This document shows positions 45,239 to 55,500 of a stretch of DNA of 64,000 bases, piece after piece; position 1 is the stretch's first letter; each line of letters starts with the position of its first letter. Origin of the DNA: Leisingera sp. NJS204 (GTDB lineage: Bacteria > Pseudomonadota > Alphaproteobacteria > Rhodobacterales > Rhodobacteraceae). The notes under the pieces are model-generated. The model was not told the DNA's origin and did no database searches. It saw only the letters and a list, made by a program, of their open reading frames with translations. The position numbers and the translations under genes are program-made. Location of the stretch: positions 1,045,501 to 1,109,500 of the forward strand of contig NZ_CP035417.1 of NCBI RefSeq assembly GCF_004123675.1. Direction: 5' to 3'.

Positions 45239-45796
45239 TCACAGGTTGTACCCAGGTTCCACCGCATTCCAGTACTGGTTTACAGGCAACCTTCGGGCCC
45301 GTTGCTCAATCTCTGGCAGGCTCACCGGTTGGAAATCCCAAGCGTCGACACCCACGTTTATGCTGTTGCGCGTACCTTGCCAGTTATTGTGGACGTGGCC
45401 GAACAATTGGAGCGCTTTGCGGCGGGCGCTCGGGAAGGTGATCATTGGGTAATGGCATAGGAACAACCTCCGGCCATCAACCAGAATCTCAGCCATGTCC
45501 CTGACGCTGTCCCATTGCAGCCTTCGAACCCAGGGACGGTCATGGTTCCCCGTGATCAGGTGCTTTTTGCCCGGGATCTGCTCGAATAATTGGCGCAGTC
45601 TTTCCCGTTCCTGGTTGGTGACCTTCCCAACGGCAAAGTCGCCCAGAATCCAAAAGTCATCATCGGGCTGCACGCGCGCCCGGTACCTCTCAAGGATGTG
45701 CGCATCCATTTCTTCAGCACTGGCATAAGGCCGGTTGCAGAAACGAATGGCGTTCTCATGGCCAAAGTGCGGGTCAGCGGTAAACCAAACAGCCAT
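45239..45796 (-). CDS. Metallophosphoesterase, small (185 aa)
   Basis: This compact calcineurin-like phosphoesterase has all metal motifs: D8-x-H10 (TADPHFGH), GD in ILGDFAVG, GNHD in LITGNHDRPW, an H in LCHYPM and the final GHVHNN. The order and size match small bacterial phosphodiesterase/phosphatase-type MPEs. It is the last of three different MPE genes in the same direction, 272 bases after the second. The IS481 element has inserted just beyond its 3' end, so any original downstream gene has been cut off. The substrate is unknown. Confidence 0.85.
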   Translation of the reverse strand: MAVWFTADPHFGHENAIRFCNRPYASAEEMDAHILERYRARVQPDDDFWILGDFAVGKVTNQERERLRQLFEQIPGKKHLITGNHDRPWVRRLQWDSVRDMAEILVDGRRLFLCHYPMITFPSARRKALQLFGHVHNNWQGTRNSINVGVDAWDFQPVSLPEIEQRARRLPVNQYWNAVEPGYNL

Positions 45797-46068
45797 GTGA
45801 TCCCCTCGTTCTCAGCGCAGTACTGCCTGCCTGTTCTGGAAAGGCTGCCGTTTTCCGCCGCGAGACACAAGGAATAAGTTAGCCACTTCAAGTGCTTGTC
45901 AGAATTTCCCGTTTTCGCAAAGTCAGCGCACCATGGGGCTGTGGCTCCTTTTCAAAGCTGCTCGCTTGCCGTGATTTCCGCTTCGCCATTTTCCTCAACG
46001 TGTGCCGTGGCAGGAGTTGCCGATACACTTGAACCCCGTTCCAGGATCGAATTTTGCTTCCACCCCTC

Positions 46069-46926
46069 TTAGCAGGAACCGGCTGCAGCGAAGATCTGGC
46101 ACATAGTTTTTCCGTCGCTGGAATAGAAGTGAGCCCAGCCTATTTGAGGCCGTGTTGAAGCCCCGGCGTCCAGGCAAATGGCCCGGTAGTCATCGATCCC
46201 GTCCATCTCTCCCATGGACTCCACCCGCAGGTTCAAATCCTCTCGCACGGCCGGTGTGTGTCCATGGACAACGACAGTTGCCCCCTTGAAATAACCCTCT
46301 TCGTCATAGTCCCATCCGTCTGTAAAACATAAGAACTTGTGACGGATCCCTGCCCAGTGGCTATCAGAGAGAGGCCGGTGCCGGTCCAGATGCTCTTCCG
46401 GAGAGGCATCCGGATCCAGACCGGCATGCACCATGAGGAGATCACCGATCCTCACATGCGATGGTGCGGAATGGATCGCGCGAATGAATGCCTCCGGAAT
46501 GGAAACGGCAAGGCGCTCCCTCACATCCGAAAATGGCTCTGGAGCCATGTCCGGGGCGATTTCCGCCAGGAGTGACCGGCCGCCATTGGCCAGCCAGAGA
46601 TGATGATCGCCGCCGTTCAGAACATTGAGGAGCGCCAGCTCATGGTTGCCTGGCAAAATGAGCTTTTCGTCTGCGCCTGCCAGGCTTCCCGCTTCTAGTG
46701 CCAACCGGATGGCGCGCAAGCTCTCAGGGCCGCGGTCAATCAGGTCACCGAGAAAGACCAGCACCCGCTTCTCAGCAGTTCTGTCCATGACGCGAATTGC
46801 CTCAAGGATCGCTGCAAGCTGGTCCGCTCTCCCATGCACATCTCCGATGACAACAAGCTCGATACCTTGCGGAAGGGTGCCGGGCAGAGGGCGCTGCGGA
46901 AGGCTGAAATTTCGGGTCTGCGGCAT
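46069..46926 (-). CDS. Metallophosphoesterase, PPP serine/threonine phosphatase-like (285 aa)
   Basis: It carries the PPP-family signature set in order: GDVHGRADQL, FLGDLIDRGPESL, LPGNHELALL, the metal His in MVHAGLD and the last in VVHGHTP. These match bacterial PrpA/PrpB-like protein phosphatases and related ApaH/PrpE enzymes. Length is normal. It should bind two metals and act in the cytoplasm on phosphoproteins or dinucleotides. It is the second of three MPE genes on the minus strand, 112 bases after the first. Confidence 0.85.
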   Translation of the reverse strand: MPQTRNFSLPQRPLPGTLPQGIELVVIGDVHGRADQLAAILEAIRVMDRTAEKRVLVFLGDLIDRGPESLRAIRLALEAGSLAGADEKLILPGNHELALLNVLNGGDHHLWLANGGRSLLAEIAPDMAPEPFSDVRERLAVSIPEAFIRAIHSAPSHVRIGDLLMVHAGLDPDASPEEHLDRHRPLSDSHWAGIRHKFLCFTDGWDYDEEGYFKGATVVVHGHTPAVREDLNLRVESMGEMDGIDDYRAICLDAGASTRPQIGWAHFYSSDGKTMCQIFAAAGSC

Positions 46927-47038
46927 GTTCGATCACGGTGGTTGATTGTTGTTTTTTGGGGACGGAGGTGAATGACCTGAGATGTTTTCCTGGCACGGTC
47001 CTAGCGGTTCTTAGGGGAAACTATTCCATCCTCCAATT

Positions 47039-47947
47039 TCACCCTGAAGCACCCGGCAACGGGACCAGGCACAGCTCCTCGGGCGGAAGCTCTTCTGGAC
47101 TGTGCTTTTCATAGGGAAAGCCGACAGAGACATTGCGTACGGCGGTGCTTCCGATTTGGGCCGCCAGCCGACGGTGAGAATGCCCGAAGTACCATCCGTG
47201 AATTCGGCACCGATCGAGTAGAGGCGTGAGGTCAGGGTGAAACGCCGGGGTGAGGCCGTCGATCTGGCTGGCGGCGTCGGGATGGGGGCCGTGGTGCGTG
47301 ATCACGAAGTTTCGTCCGTTTGGCGCCCAGTGAGGTTTAGCAAGCTGGTCCTCCAGCCAACGCCGCTGGGCCTTGTGCAGTGCCAGGATATCCTCTGGAG
47401 TTATGGCAACGCGTTGCGGGCGCCCAAGCAATTCGGATCGCGAGAGCGGGTCAACTGCTAGCAGTTTGGAAATCTGCGCATAGTCGTTCATGTGCTGGTG
47501 CGCCACGTTCATGGCAATTTGGACGTCGCCGAGCAGTGCTAAGTCTGTCCAGAGCGTCGTGCAGATATACCGATCATCGCCATGACGCACCTCGCGCTGT
47601 TGCGCGAAGTGGCCTCCGGCCGCGATTGCCAGCTTTTCCAACTCGTCATCAGCGTTCAGATATTCAGCGTAATAGTCGTGATTGCCTGGGAAAATGATCG
47701 TCCTGGATGGGTCTACGAAGCAGCGCAGATAGGCAAAGGCTGTCGGCCAGTTTGTGAATGGAGCGTTTGCCAGGTCTCCTGCAATGATCAAGGCATCGAG
47801 TTCAGCCCAAGGCAGGCTGTTATCCAGGCCATGCGACTCAAATGGCCCCCTGCCGATTTTCTTGTAGCTGTCGTGGTGGAGGTCGGCGAGAACTGCGACC
47901 TTGCCCGTCTTCCGGGAAATTTCGATCGGGGTACGGGTGGTGGTCAT
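47039..47947 (-). CDS. Metallophosphoesterase (302 aa)
   Basis: This calcineurin-like phosphoesterase differs from the other two in sequence. Its motifs are VLADLHHD, IIAGDLANAP, FPGNHDYYAEY, ITHHGPHP and GHSHRRLA. ATG 47947 is preferred because the phosphoesterase fold starts soon after it; an in-frame ATG at 47995 would add 16 residues. It lies 180 bases downstream of the TniQ-like gene on the same strand and is followed by the PPP-like gene. The substrate is unknown. Confidence 0.83.
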   Translation of the reverse strand: MTTTRTPIEISRKTGKVAVLADLHHDSYKKIGRGPFESHGLDNSLPWAELDALIIAGDLANAPFTNWPTAFAYLRCFVDPSRTIIFPGNHDYYAEYLNADDELEKLAIAAGGHFAQQREVRHGDDRYICTTLWTDLALLGDVQIAMNVAHQHMNDYAQISKLLAVDPLSRSELLGRPQRVAITPEDILALHKAQRRWLEDQLAKPHWAPNGRNFVITHHGPHPDAASQIDGLTPAFHPDLTPLLDRCRIHGWYFGHSHRRLAAQIGSTAVRNVSVGFPYEKHSPEELPPEELCLVPLPGASG

Positions 47948-48126
47948 GTTTCGGTGCTTCGGCTCTGGCTGGCTTTCTTGGATCGCCCTTAACATCCATG
48001 CACGTTTCCGGGGTGGAGTCTAGGCGCCTGGTTTTTAATGATTTTTCGCAAAAGCCATTTCCGTTCTCAGATCGGGTGGAATGGAAAAGACCGCTACCGA
48101 GAGCATCTCGGCGAACTGGCTTCAGC

Positions 48127-49959
48127 TCAGGCTTCGTCGAGCAGGAGGTCAATCTCTGATCTCTCAAAAATAGCCCCATAGTCTTCGCCATCCGGACTGA
48201 ACGGAAGAACACCATTCTCTTTCAATCTGACCCGCAGGGACTGCCAAGTCATTCCCTTTTCGACGGCGAGGCCGCGCAGCGTGACGAACCTTTTGTGGAA
48301 TACCTCGATATCTGCTGGCGATAGAAAGCGTTGCATTGCGCCCGTTTTGGGGTTCAACCCTTCGGTTGAAGGGGTGTGGCCTCTCCTCACCAAACGAACC
48401 GCGGCAGCCCTCACGAGACCGCATTGCTGTGCAAACTTTTCCAGGCTGATGCCTGGTGCATCGGGTCGCTGCATTAGGCGTTCAACTTCATCAGTCGTAA
48501 CGAGAAGAGAAAGATAGCCGTCCTTGGTCATGTGTTTGCCAATGCGGCGCAGTTGGCCAGTTTCAATCATTTGGATGATCGCGCCAGGCCTGATCTGAAG
48601 ACGCTGTCCAGCCTTTGGAATGTCAGACCATTGGTGCATCGGCACATAGATCGGTTCTGCTCCGGTCAACAGTTTTTCGATGAAGGCCCGGCCAGCCCGA
48701 ACATCCCACAGGGGCTTATGATCCGCCCCATCGAGACAGGGTTGAAAATAGCCGTCTTCTCTAAGAAGTTCGATCTGATACCTTGGAATACTCAGTGCGG
48801 TCTGGAATTCACCTGCTGACTTTAGTGAATTCAAACCATCAAGGAATGGTTTGGCCGCAGCAGCGTCAAATACCTCCCACTTGCCCTTGTCGCCAGCTTC
48901 CCTAGGCCGGACGTATCCGGCTTCGACAAGGAGCTTGCGCAACCGGCGGGGGTCCATTCCCACCTCCCGCGAAGCCGTGATAACCGAGTGGACGCGGCGC
49001 TCCAATACAGGTTCGCCCATGAGATCGTCTCCAGGCCCCAACGGCCAGGTTGTCGCAATGTGGTCACGCAGAATAGCTCTGAATTGTGAGTACTCTTCAG
49101 AACGCAAATCGAACGCCAACCGGTCGTAGAGGTCTCCGAACTTCTTCTTGGGGCCCTCTGTCGGTTCTCCAACCTGGTCCTGGATCTGGCCCAGAGCATC
49201 GCGTATGCGTTCTTCGCCGCAATATGTCCACTGGAATCCTGCGCTAAAGACGAGCCAGGCATCTTCAGGTGGGAATTTTCTCCATTTCGGCCACTTTTGG
49301 GTCCAAAGGGTTCTACCCAACAACTCGCAGAAATGTGCGGCAGGATAGAGGGAAAACTGATCCAGCCAGATGCCGGATTTCTCGCCGCGCAGCCGCGCTC
49401 CAATCCATTTGTCGAAATCACTGGGTTCACGCGTGGGTTCGTCCAGTTCGCCTGAAAAGATGGCTGGAGCGATTTCTGCCATGCGAGCAGCTACATCGTA
49501 CCTGTCTGATTTGGATGCAGCCTTCCAAAGCGGGACAAGCGGGTGAAGGTGATCAAGGCAAAGCATGACAGGCCGGAAAAGCCAGTCCCCGCGTAGATGC
49601 ATTGCCTGTTCTGGCGGCACATCCTGACCTTCTGCGTCCTCGCGCAGGCATAGAGGGCAGCCGCGAACTGTCGTTTCTCTGATCGCCTTGGCATGCATGT
49701 CCTGCCCGCGGAACCGATGCCGCCTGGAGCCAAGGTATTTCGGAGACCAGGCTTCGATCGCCTCCGCGGACTGGCTGCAGAGTATCGCAAGCTGCGCCAA
49801 GTCCTTTGTTGCCCCGTCGATGATCCTGGTGAAAGAAAGCCCCATGTCGGCAGTGAAATCCTGGGTGCTGACGCCATTGTAGGCAGCAACACGGGAAGCG
49901 AAGGAAAAGGCTGGCTCGCGGTTGCCAAGCTCCGGGACAAGGGACAGGTGCTGGTTCAT
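48127..49959 (-). CDS. tniQ: TniQ family protein, orphan
   Basis: This 610-residue protein has the TniQ N-terminal domain: SFASRVAAYNGVSTQDFTADMG with its helix-turn-helix, then a zinc site C101-x2-C104 ... C134-x2-H137 (GCPLCLRED ... VMLCLDHLHPL). The long C-terminal part has repeated winged-helix-like segments (for example FAQQCGLVRAAAVRLVRRGH), much like TniQ/TnsD target selectors of Tn7-like and Tn5053-like transposons. No tniA (transposase) or tniB (ATPase) gene is present in the window, so it is either a remnant of a transposon or a domesticated DNA-binding protein. It heads the minus-strand run with three MPE genes. Confidence 0.82.
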   Translation of the reverse strand: MNQHLSLVPELGNREPAFSFASRVAAYNGVSTQDFTADMGLSFTRIIDGATKDLAQLAILCSQSAEAIEAWSPKYLGSRRHRFRGQDMHAKAIRETTVRGCPLCLREDAEGQDVPPEQAMHLRGDWLFRPVMLCLDHLHPLVPLWKAASKSDRYDVAARMAEIAPAIFSGELDEPTREPSDFDKWIGARLRGEKSGIWLDQFSLYPAAHFCELLGRTLWTQKWPKWRKFPPEDAWLVFSAGFQWTYCGEERIRDALGQIQDQVGEPTEGPKKKFGDLYDRLAFDLRSEEYSQFRAILRDHIATTWPLGPGDDLMGEPVLERRVHSVITASREVGMDPRRLRKLLVEAGYVRPREAGDKGKWEVFDAAAAKPFLDGLNSLKSAGEFQTALSIPRYQIELLREDGYFQPCLDGADHKPLWDVRAGRAFIEKLLTGAEPIYVPMHQWSDIPKAGQRLQIRPGAIIQMIETGQLRRIGKHMTKDGYLSLLVTTDEVERLMQRPDAPGISLEKFAQQCGLVRAAAVRLVRRGHTPSTEGLNPKTGAMQRFLSPADIEVFHKRFVTLRGLAVEKGMTWQSLRVRLKENGVLPFSPDGEDYGAIFERSEIDLLLDEA

Positions 49960-50212
49960 ATCACTTGGATACCAAATGCTACAGGTGGTGTAAGGCGCGA
50001 TTTGACTGGGAAAGCTGGGAAGTAAGGTAATCTAGATTGTGTCCGCGCTAGGCCTCAATGGAGAAGTAGTGCGTTGTAATCAGGGCTTGTATTTAAGCGT
50101 TGGGAGGGGCGGAGCTGACAGATGCTAGCCGCATCCGCCAGATTTGGTTCAAGTGGCCTGCCTCGAATGGTGTGTTGGGTCTTGAGCAGTCAGTGCCCTG
50201 ATGCTTGGCACC

Positions 50213-51652
50213 CTATTTCGAATAGTACTTCTCCGCTTCAGGATGATCCTTGAGTTGTTCCGGCCGGTAGGCACGCATCTCACCGAGATGAGAGACGGTT
50301 TCAGCTTCCAGCCGGGTGATTACTGAAGGATGTAAGGGAAAAATGGGGTTCACAATCCGTGGCTTTTTAGGCCAGCGTTTTTTCAGCGGGCCAAAACTGA
50401 ACATGAAAGCCTCTTCGTGCTGCATACCGAGAGGATCTGGCATAACGTAGAGCTTGTCGGCATTGATCTGGACTTCTGGTACGCATTCCTCCAGTTCTTC
50501 AAGCATCCAGCCAAGGGCAATATCGCTCAACCGGGATTCCGGTTCGGGATAGCTTCCACCGACGTCGCTGTGGCAGCCTGGGAACCAGACCTGCTTCAGC
50601 CATGGCGGGTTACGTCCTTCTGTCTTTTTTGCCTCTGCTTGCATTGCCCATTTCACGCGCGGAAAATTTTTCCTGTGCTCGTCGATAGCGAGCGCGTGCC
50701 GGGCAAAGCCGACATCTGAGTCCAGCCACTTGTCATAATTCTTCAGGTTCCATTTGGCGTAATGGCCATATCTCCAGATCAACGGCCAGTCCGCTATCCT
50801 GGAGAGCCTCAATGGGCGATCCTCGTCAGGCGAGAAAAATTTCCACTGCGACCACTTCAGCTTGCCGTACCAGTAAGCAATGACGCCCAGAAGAATGACA
50901 AGTGGTGCCCATACGATCCACGGCCAGGAGAGCCACAGTGCCGTTACTAGTGCAGCCAATAGAGCGACTACCGCCGTTCCAGCCGCAATTCCTACTTGCG
51001 CATTGCCTAGGGCTGCTACTGTATCGAAGACACCAATGAATGTTGGCTGCACGTTGCCTTGCACATCCTTTTCCGTATCCGGAACGTAGCTGCCGTACTT
51101 TTGCCGGAACCGGCGCCCGAGCTCTTCCCTTCTCTCGTAATACGGTTGCTGCCCCCGGGGAAAGCCGTTGCCGTGATTGTAAACGTAGTTGACGGCATCA
51201 GAGGCGAGCTTGCGAAGTCTTGGCCCGAACCGAGGTACCTGTGAACCGTCTGGCATCTTTGTGGGAATGCCGCAGAGGTTCATTACATTGGCTACAGCAC
51301 GGACAGTGTATGCTCCGCGTGAAAAGCCAAAGAGCAGGATCCTGTCGCCAGGTTCGTAGTACGAAATGATCTTCTCATAGCAATCAATGACGTTTTCATC
51401 GATACCGGTTCCGACAGCGGCAGACAGGACATTGCGAAGCCGCTTCAGAGTAAAGCCGCCAACTTCCCCCGCGCCCAGGCCGGCGTCGTAGAAACAAACC
51501 TGCTCGCTTGGCTTGATTGGTGAGGATGGGCAGGGGCGCATCGCCCGATACATTTTGTAGATGTTTGAAAGGCGCTGGTCTGGACGTAGGCCGCCCACTT
51601 GTCCTGTTCCATCTGAGAAGATCAAAATGTTCTTGGGCATCAGAACGCTCAT
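50213..51652 (-). CDS. DUF2235 alpha/beta-hydrolase with membrane segment
   Basis: This 479-residue protein is of the DUF2235 family, to which several type VI secretion phospholipase effectors (Tle) belong. Visible features are an N-terminal ILIFSDGTGQ, the nucleophile motif G109-F-S111-R-G (LLFGFSRGAYTVRAV), D210 in GVFDTVAALG and the catalytic H361 in CHSDVGGSYPE. Two membrane helices (about 219-239 and 242-262) interrupt the hydrolase domain. ATG 51652 is chosen because it gives the shortest lead before the hydrolase; an upstream ATG exists at 51700. No T6SS or immunity gene adjoins it. It may be a membrane lipase in a defence or conflict setting (inference). Confidence 0.75.
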   Translation of the reverse strand: MSVLMPKNILIFSDGTGQVGGLRPDQRLSNIYKMYRAMRPCPSSPIKPSEQVCFYDAGLGAGEVGGFTLKRLRNVLSAAVGTGIDENVIDCYEKIISYYEPGDRILLFGFSRGAYTVRAVANVMNLCGIPTKMPDGSQVPRFGPRLRKLASDAVNYVYNHGNGFPRGQQPYYERREELGRRFRQKYGSYVPDTEKDVQGNVQPTFIGVFDTVAALGNAQVGIAAGTAVVALLAALVTALWLSWPWIVWAPLVILLGVIAYWYGKLKWSQWKFFSPDEDRPLRLSRIADWPLIWRYGHYAKWNLKNYDKWLDSDVGFARHALAIDEHRKNFPRVKWAMQAEAKKTEGRNPPWLKQVWFPGCHSDVGGSYPEPESRLSDIALGWMLEELEECVPEVQINADKLYVMPDPLGMQHEEAFMFSFGPLKKRWPKKPRIVNPIFPLHPSVITRLEAETVSHLGEMRAYRPEQLKDHPEAEKYYSK

Positions 51653-52214
51653 AGAATTCCGGGGGCGGTTAAGTAACGGATAGCGGTATTCTTGCTTCAA
51701 ATCACCACTAATAATTGTGCGCCTGAAACTGAGTTGGGTATCCGCCCCTTAACCTGCTCCCGGAAGCCGACTTTTGTGCCGCCTGCAGCTGACGGACGGT
51801 TCGGGCCCATAGCGGTCTTTATCGCGTGCCAACTCTTCGCAAGGGCAGCACGACGCGAGCCGCGCTAAGCGGCCATTGGAAGACCCGTCTAGGAAAGGCG
51901 GCTGACTGGAATTTCCGACCAATCGCCGTAGCTGCAATAGACGCGACAAGGAACGGCTGTCTCAGGCCCGGCGAGCGGGAAGCTGACACTCTACAACGCG
52001 CTATACACTACTAGCCTTCAAGTAGAAATCAGTCTTCTAAGCGTAGAGGGATGCGCGAAGAGCTCTCAATACCATCTTCGCGAGGATTGCTTTGATGATT
52101 AGGTCTTTGCGGTTAAAATTTTGGTTTGTAAAGAAAAATGGAAAAGTTGCAGCCCCGCATTGTGCAGTTTTTGCGAGTGGCAGAGACAATGTCACCTGCC
52201 ACTCACCTTTCTTC
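51653..52214. other. Intergenic stretch with repeat copy B
   Basis: This 562-base gap lies between the DUF2235 gene and cusF. It contains repeat copy B (51806-51897) and AT-rich sequence at 52040-52150. No intact gene is seen; the minus-strand frame 51749-51949 looks like a remnant related to that of copy A. Confidence 0.5.
51806..51897 (+). repeat. Dispersed repeat, copy B
   Basis: Same orientation as copy A at 33581-33672. The 16-base core is identical (51863-51878), with about 74% identity over 92 bases by hand. Together the two copies bracket about 18.2 kb that hold the helicase/nuclease, ATPase-DUF2130, IS481, MPE, TniQ and DUF2235 genes. Confidence 0.6.
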
Positions 52215-52559
52215 TTACTCAGGCATGATAGCGCCGATCTCGTACATTCCGTTGTTGTTCTTGAGCAGCATCAGCGTGACCAAAGCACCGTCTGATATGT
52301 CACCCATCATTTGAACATTTGAGGCTAGAGTGAGATCCATTGTCATTGCAGGCCAACCGATTTCAGGGATCGGCTCGTGGCTGACGTTTGCAGAGTTTTC
52401 GTCAATCGAATTGATGGTCGCCTTTGTATGAACAGCACCTTCCATTTGAGCATCGCTCATCCCCATGTTGGAATGGTCCATAGTGCTATGGCTCGTCTGA
52501 GCGGAAGCGATTGGTGCAGCCAAAAGCGAGGCGGCAAGGGTTACAGCAAGTTTTTTCAT
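52215..52559 (-). CDS. cusF: Periplasmic copper-binding protein CusF
   Basis: This 114-residue protein has a Sec signal peptide (MKKLAVTLAASLLAAPIASA, cleaved near residue 20), a short Met/His-rich stretch (MDHSNMGM) and a CusF OB-like domain. The Cu(I)/Ag(I) ligands are H61, W69, M72 and M74 (SHEPIPEIGWPAMTM), the set of the E. coli CusF metal site including the capping tryptophan. CusF is the periplasmic chaperone that hands metal to the CusCBA-type pump. It is the last gene of the minus-strand cusB-cusA-cusF unit, 35 bases after cusA. Confidence 0.88.
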   Translation of the reverse strand: MKKLAVTLAASLLAAPIASAQTSHSTMDHSNMGMSDAQMEGAVHTKATINSIDENSANVSHEPIPEIGWPAMTMDLTLASNVQMMGDISDGALVTLMLLKNNNGMYEIGAIMPE

Positions 52560-52594
52560 TGAATTGTCCTCTTGGGGTGATTTCACATTTCTGA

Positions 52595-55500
52595 CTATTC
52601 TGCCGGTACTGGTGATGCCTCTCGGCCGGGTTCCTGCAGCAGGGTTCGGTTGACCCGGGTAAGAGCCAATCGCTTCCAGATCACAAAGATTGAAGGAATG
52701 ACGAAAAGGGTTAGCAGCGTGGCAGTCGCCATCCCGCCTACCATCGGGGCTGCAATGCGCTGCATGATCTCCGAACCGGTGCCTTGGCCATACATGATCG
52801 GAATTAGACCGGCGAAGATTGTCGCCACCGTCATCACTTTGGGGCGTACTCGTAGAAGTGCGCCTTCGAATACCACCTCTTCGACATCATCGGTTGTCAA
52901 TTTGCGCTGTGCCTCAGCCGCGAGGTTTTTTCGCTTTTCCCAAGCTAGATTGAGATACAGCAGCATAACAATCGCGGTTTCAACCGCGACACCGGCCAGC
53001 GCAATGAACCCCACCAGAACAGCGACAGAGATGTCGAAGCTTAAGTACCACAGGAACCAGACACCTCCTGCGAGGGCAACCGGCAAGGCAGCAAGGATGA
53101 TCCCAACCTCGATTACTCGATTGAAGGCCAAAAATAACATCAGTGTGATGATAAGCAGCGTGGCCGGTGCTACCAGCTTCAGCCGCTCCTGCATGCGCTC
53201 AATGTACTCGTACTGACCGGACCATGTGATCGAGTAGCCAGGCGGCAATTCCACTTCGTCGACGACCAGTTGACGGGCTTCGGTTACGTAGCCTCCCAGA
53301 TCCCGGCCCGCGATGTCGATGAAGACAAAACCAGTGCGGCGTGCGTTTTCAGACCGGATCATACCGGGCCCATCCACCACTTTAACCTCTGCTAGGTTGC
53401 CAAAGGGGATATGCGCACCGGACGGTGTGACCACCGGAAGGTCGCGCAGGCGTTCGGGACTGTTTCGCCACTCCTGGGGGTAGCGAAGGTTTATTGGAAA
53501 CCGCTCGAGACCTTCCACGGATTCCGACACCTGCATCCCGCCGATGGCGGTCTGAACGACATCCTGCACTTCACGCACGCTCATCATATAGCGCGCAGCG
53601 GCATCGCGGTTGACGTCGATCTCCACAAAGCGTCCTCCAACTGGCCGCTCTGCATAGGCTGATGCCGTGCCGTCGATACCTGCAACCACGCGCTCGATAT
53701 CGACACCAATCTGCTCGATGACGCTCAAATCAGCGCCGGAGATTTTGACGCCGACGGGTGTCTTGATCCCTGTGGCAAGCATGTCGATGCGGTTCTTAAT
53801 CGGCTGAATCCAGACGTTGGTCACACCAGGAATTTGCACGGCGCGGTCGAGCTCGCCGCGTATGCCTTCCATCGTCATGCCCTCGCGCCATTCGGATTCA
53901 GGTTTCAGCTGAATCGTCGTCTCGATCATTGTGAGCGGAGCGGGATCCGTGGCGGTATCGGCGCGTCCAAGCTTACCATGCACCGTCGCGACCTCAGGGA
54001 CCGTAGCAATCAGCCGGTCAGATTGCTGCAGCACTTCGCGTGCCTTGCCGATGGAAACACCGGGATACAGTGTCGGCATGTAGAGGAAATCGCCCTCGTT
54101 CAGCTCTGGCATGAACTCGGTTCCGATACGCTGCAGCGGCCACCACATGGAAGCGACGAGCACACCGGCAAGCAACGTCGTGGCCCAGGGCCACGCGACA
54201 GCAGCATCCAGAAAGGGTCGATAGATCCAGATCACGATACGGTTCAGAGGGTTCTTGTGCTCCGAAAGAATCCGGCCGCGCACAAAGTATCCCATCAGAA
54301 CTGGTACTAGCGTGATGGAAAGGATCGCCGCCGCTGCCATTGCGTAGGTCTTTGTGAAGGCCAGCGGCTTGAAAAGCCGCCCTTCCTGGCTTTCCAGAAC
54401 AAAGACCGGCAAGAAGCTCACGGTGATGATTGCCAGGGAAAAGAAAAGTGCTGGCCCTACTTCGGTTGCGCATTCGGTGACGAGGCGCCAGCGGTTCTGA
54501 TTGGTCAGCTTTTCCTTCTCTAGCCTTCGATGCATGGCTTCGATCATGACGATGGCCGCATCCACCATCGCGCCGATGGCGATGGCAATCCCGCCCAAAC
54601 TCATGATGTTGGCATTCACCCCCTGCAGCTTCATGATGATGAAGGCTGCAAAGATGCCGAGAGGCAGTGACAGAAGGATCACCAGGGACGAGCGAATGTG
54701 CAGCAAGAAGGCTGCACAGACCAGAATGACAACGATAAATTCTTCGGTCAGCTTTGTTTCGAGATTCTCGATTGCACGCTCGATAACGCCCGCGCGGTTG
54801 TAGGTCGTGACAAGCTCAACGCCTTCAGGCAGGTTTGCCCGCAACTCTTCGATACGCGCCTCAACAGCCTTGATCGTGGCCAGGGCGTTCCCGCCCCACC
54901 GCAGGATGACGACACCGCCAACGGCATCGCCTTCGCCGTTAAACTCCCCGACGCCGCGCCGCATTTCCGGCCCAAGGCGGATGTCTGCCACGTCGCCAAC
55001 TGTCAGTGCTGCACCGCGTTCGTTGACCATAAGCGGTGCTTTGGCCAGGTCCGCCAGTTCATCAACATAACCAGTAGAGCGGATCATGAATTCCGCCTCG
55101 CCCATTTCGATCACAGAACCGCCGGTCTCGCGGTTGGCGTTTTGAATGGCACTGCGGATTTGCGGCAGGGTGACGTCAAAGGCTCGCAGTTTGTTCGGGT
55201 CCACAACGACCTGATACTGTTTGACCATCCCGCCTATGGTTGCGACCTCGGACACACCATCGACGGTTTGCAGCTCATACTTTAGAAACCAATCTTGGAG
55301 TGTCCGCAGCTGGGCCAGGTCGTGCCCGCCTGTCCGGTCAATAAGCGTATATTGGTAGATCCAGCCGACACCGGTTGCATCCGGCCCGAGCTGGGGCGAA
55401 ACCCCTTCTGGAAGGTTCGCAGTAATCTGACCCAGATATTCGAGAACGCGGGTGCGAGCCCAGTAAAGGTCCGTGCCGTCCTCAAAAACGACATAGACGT

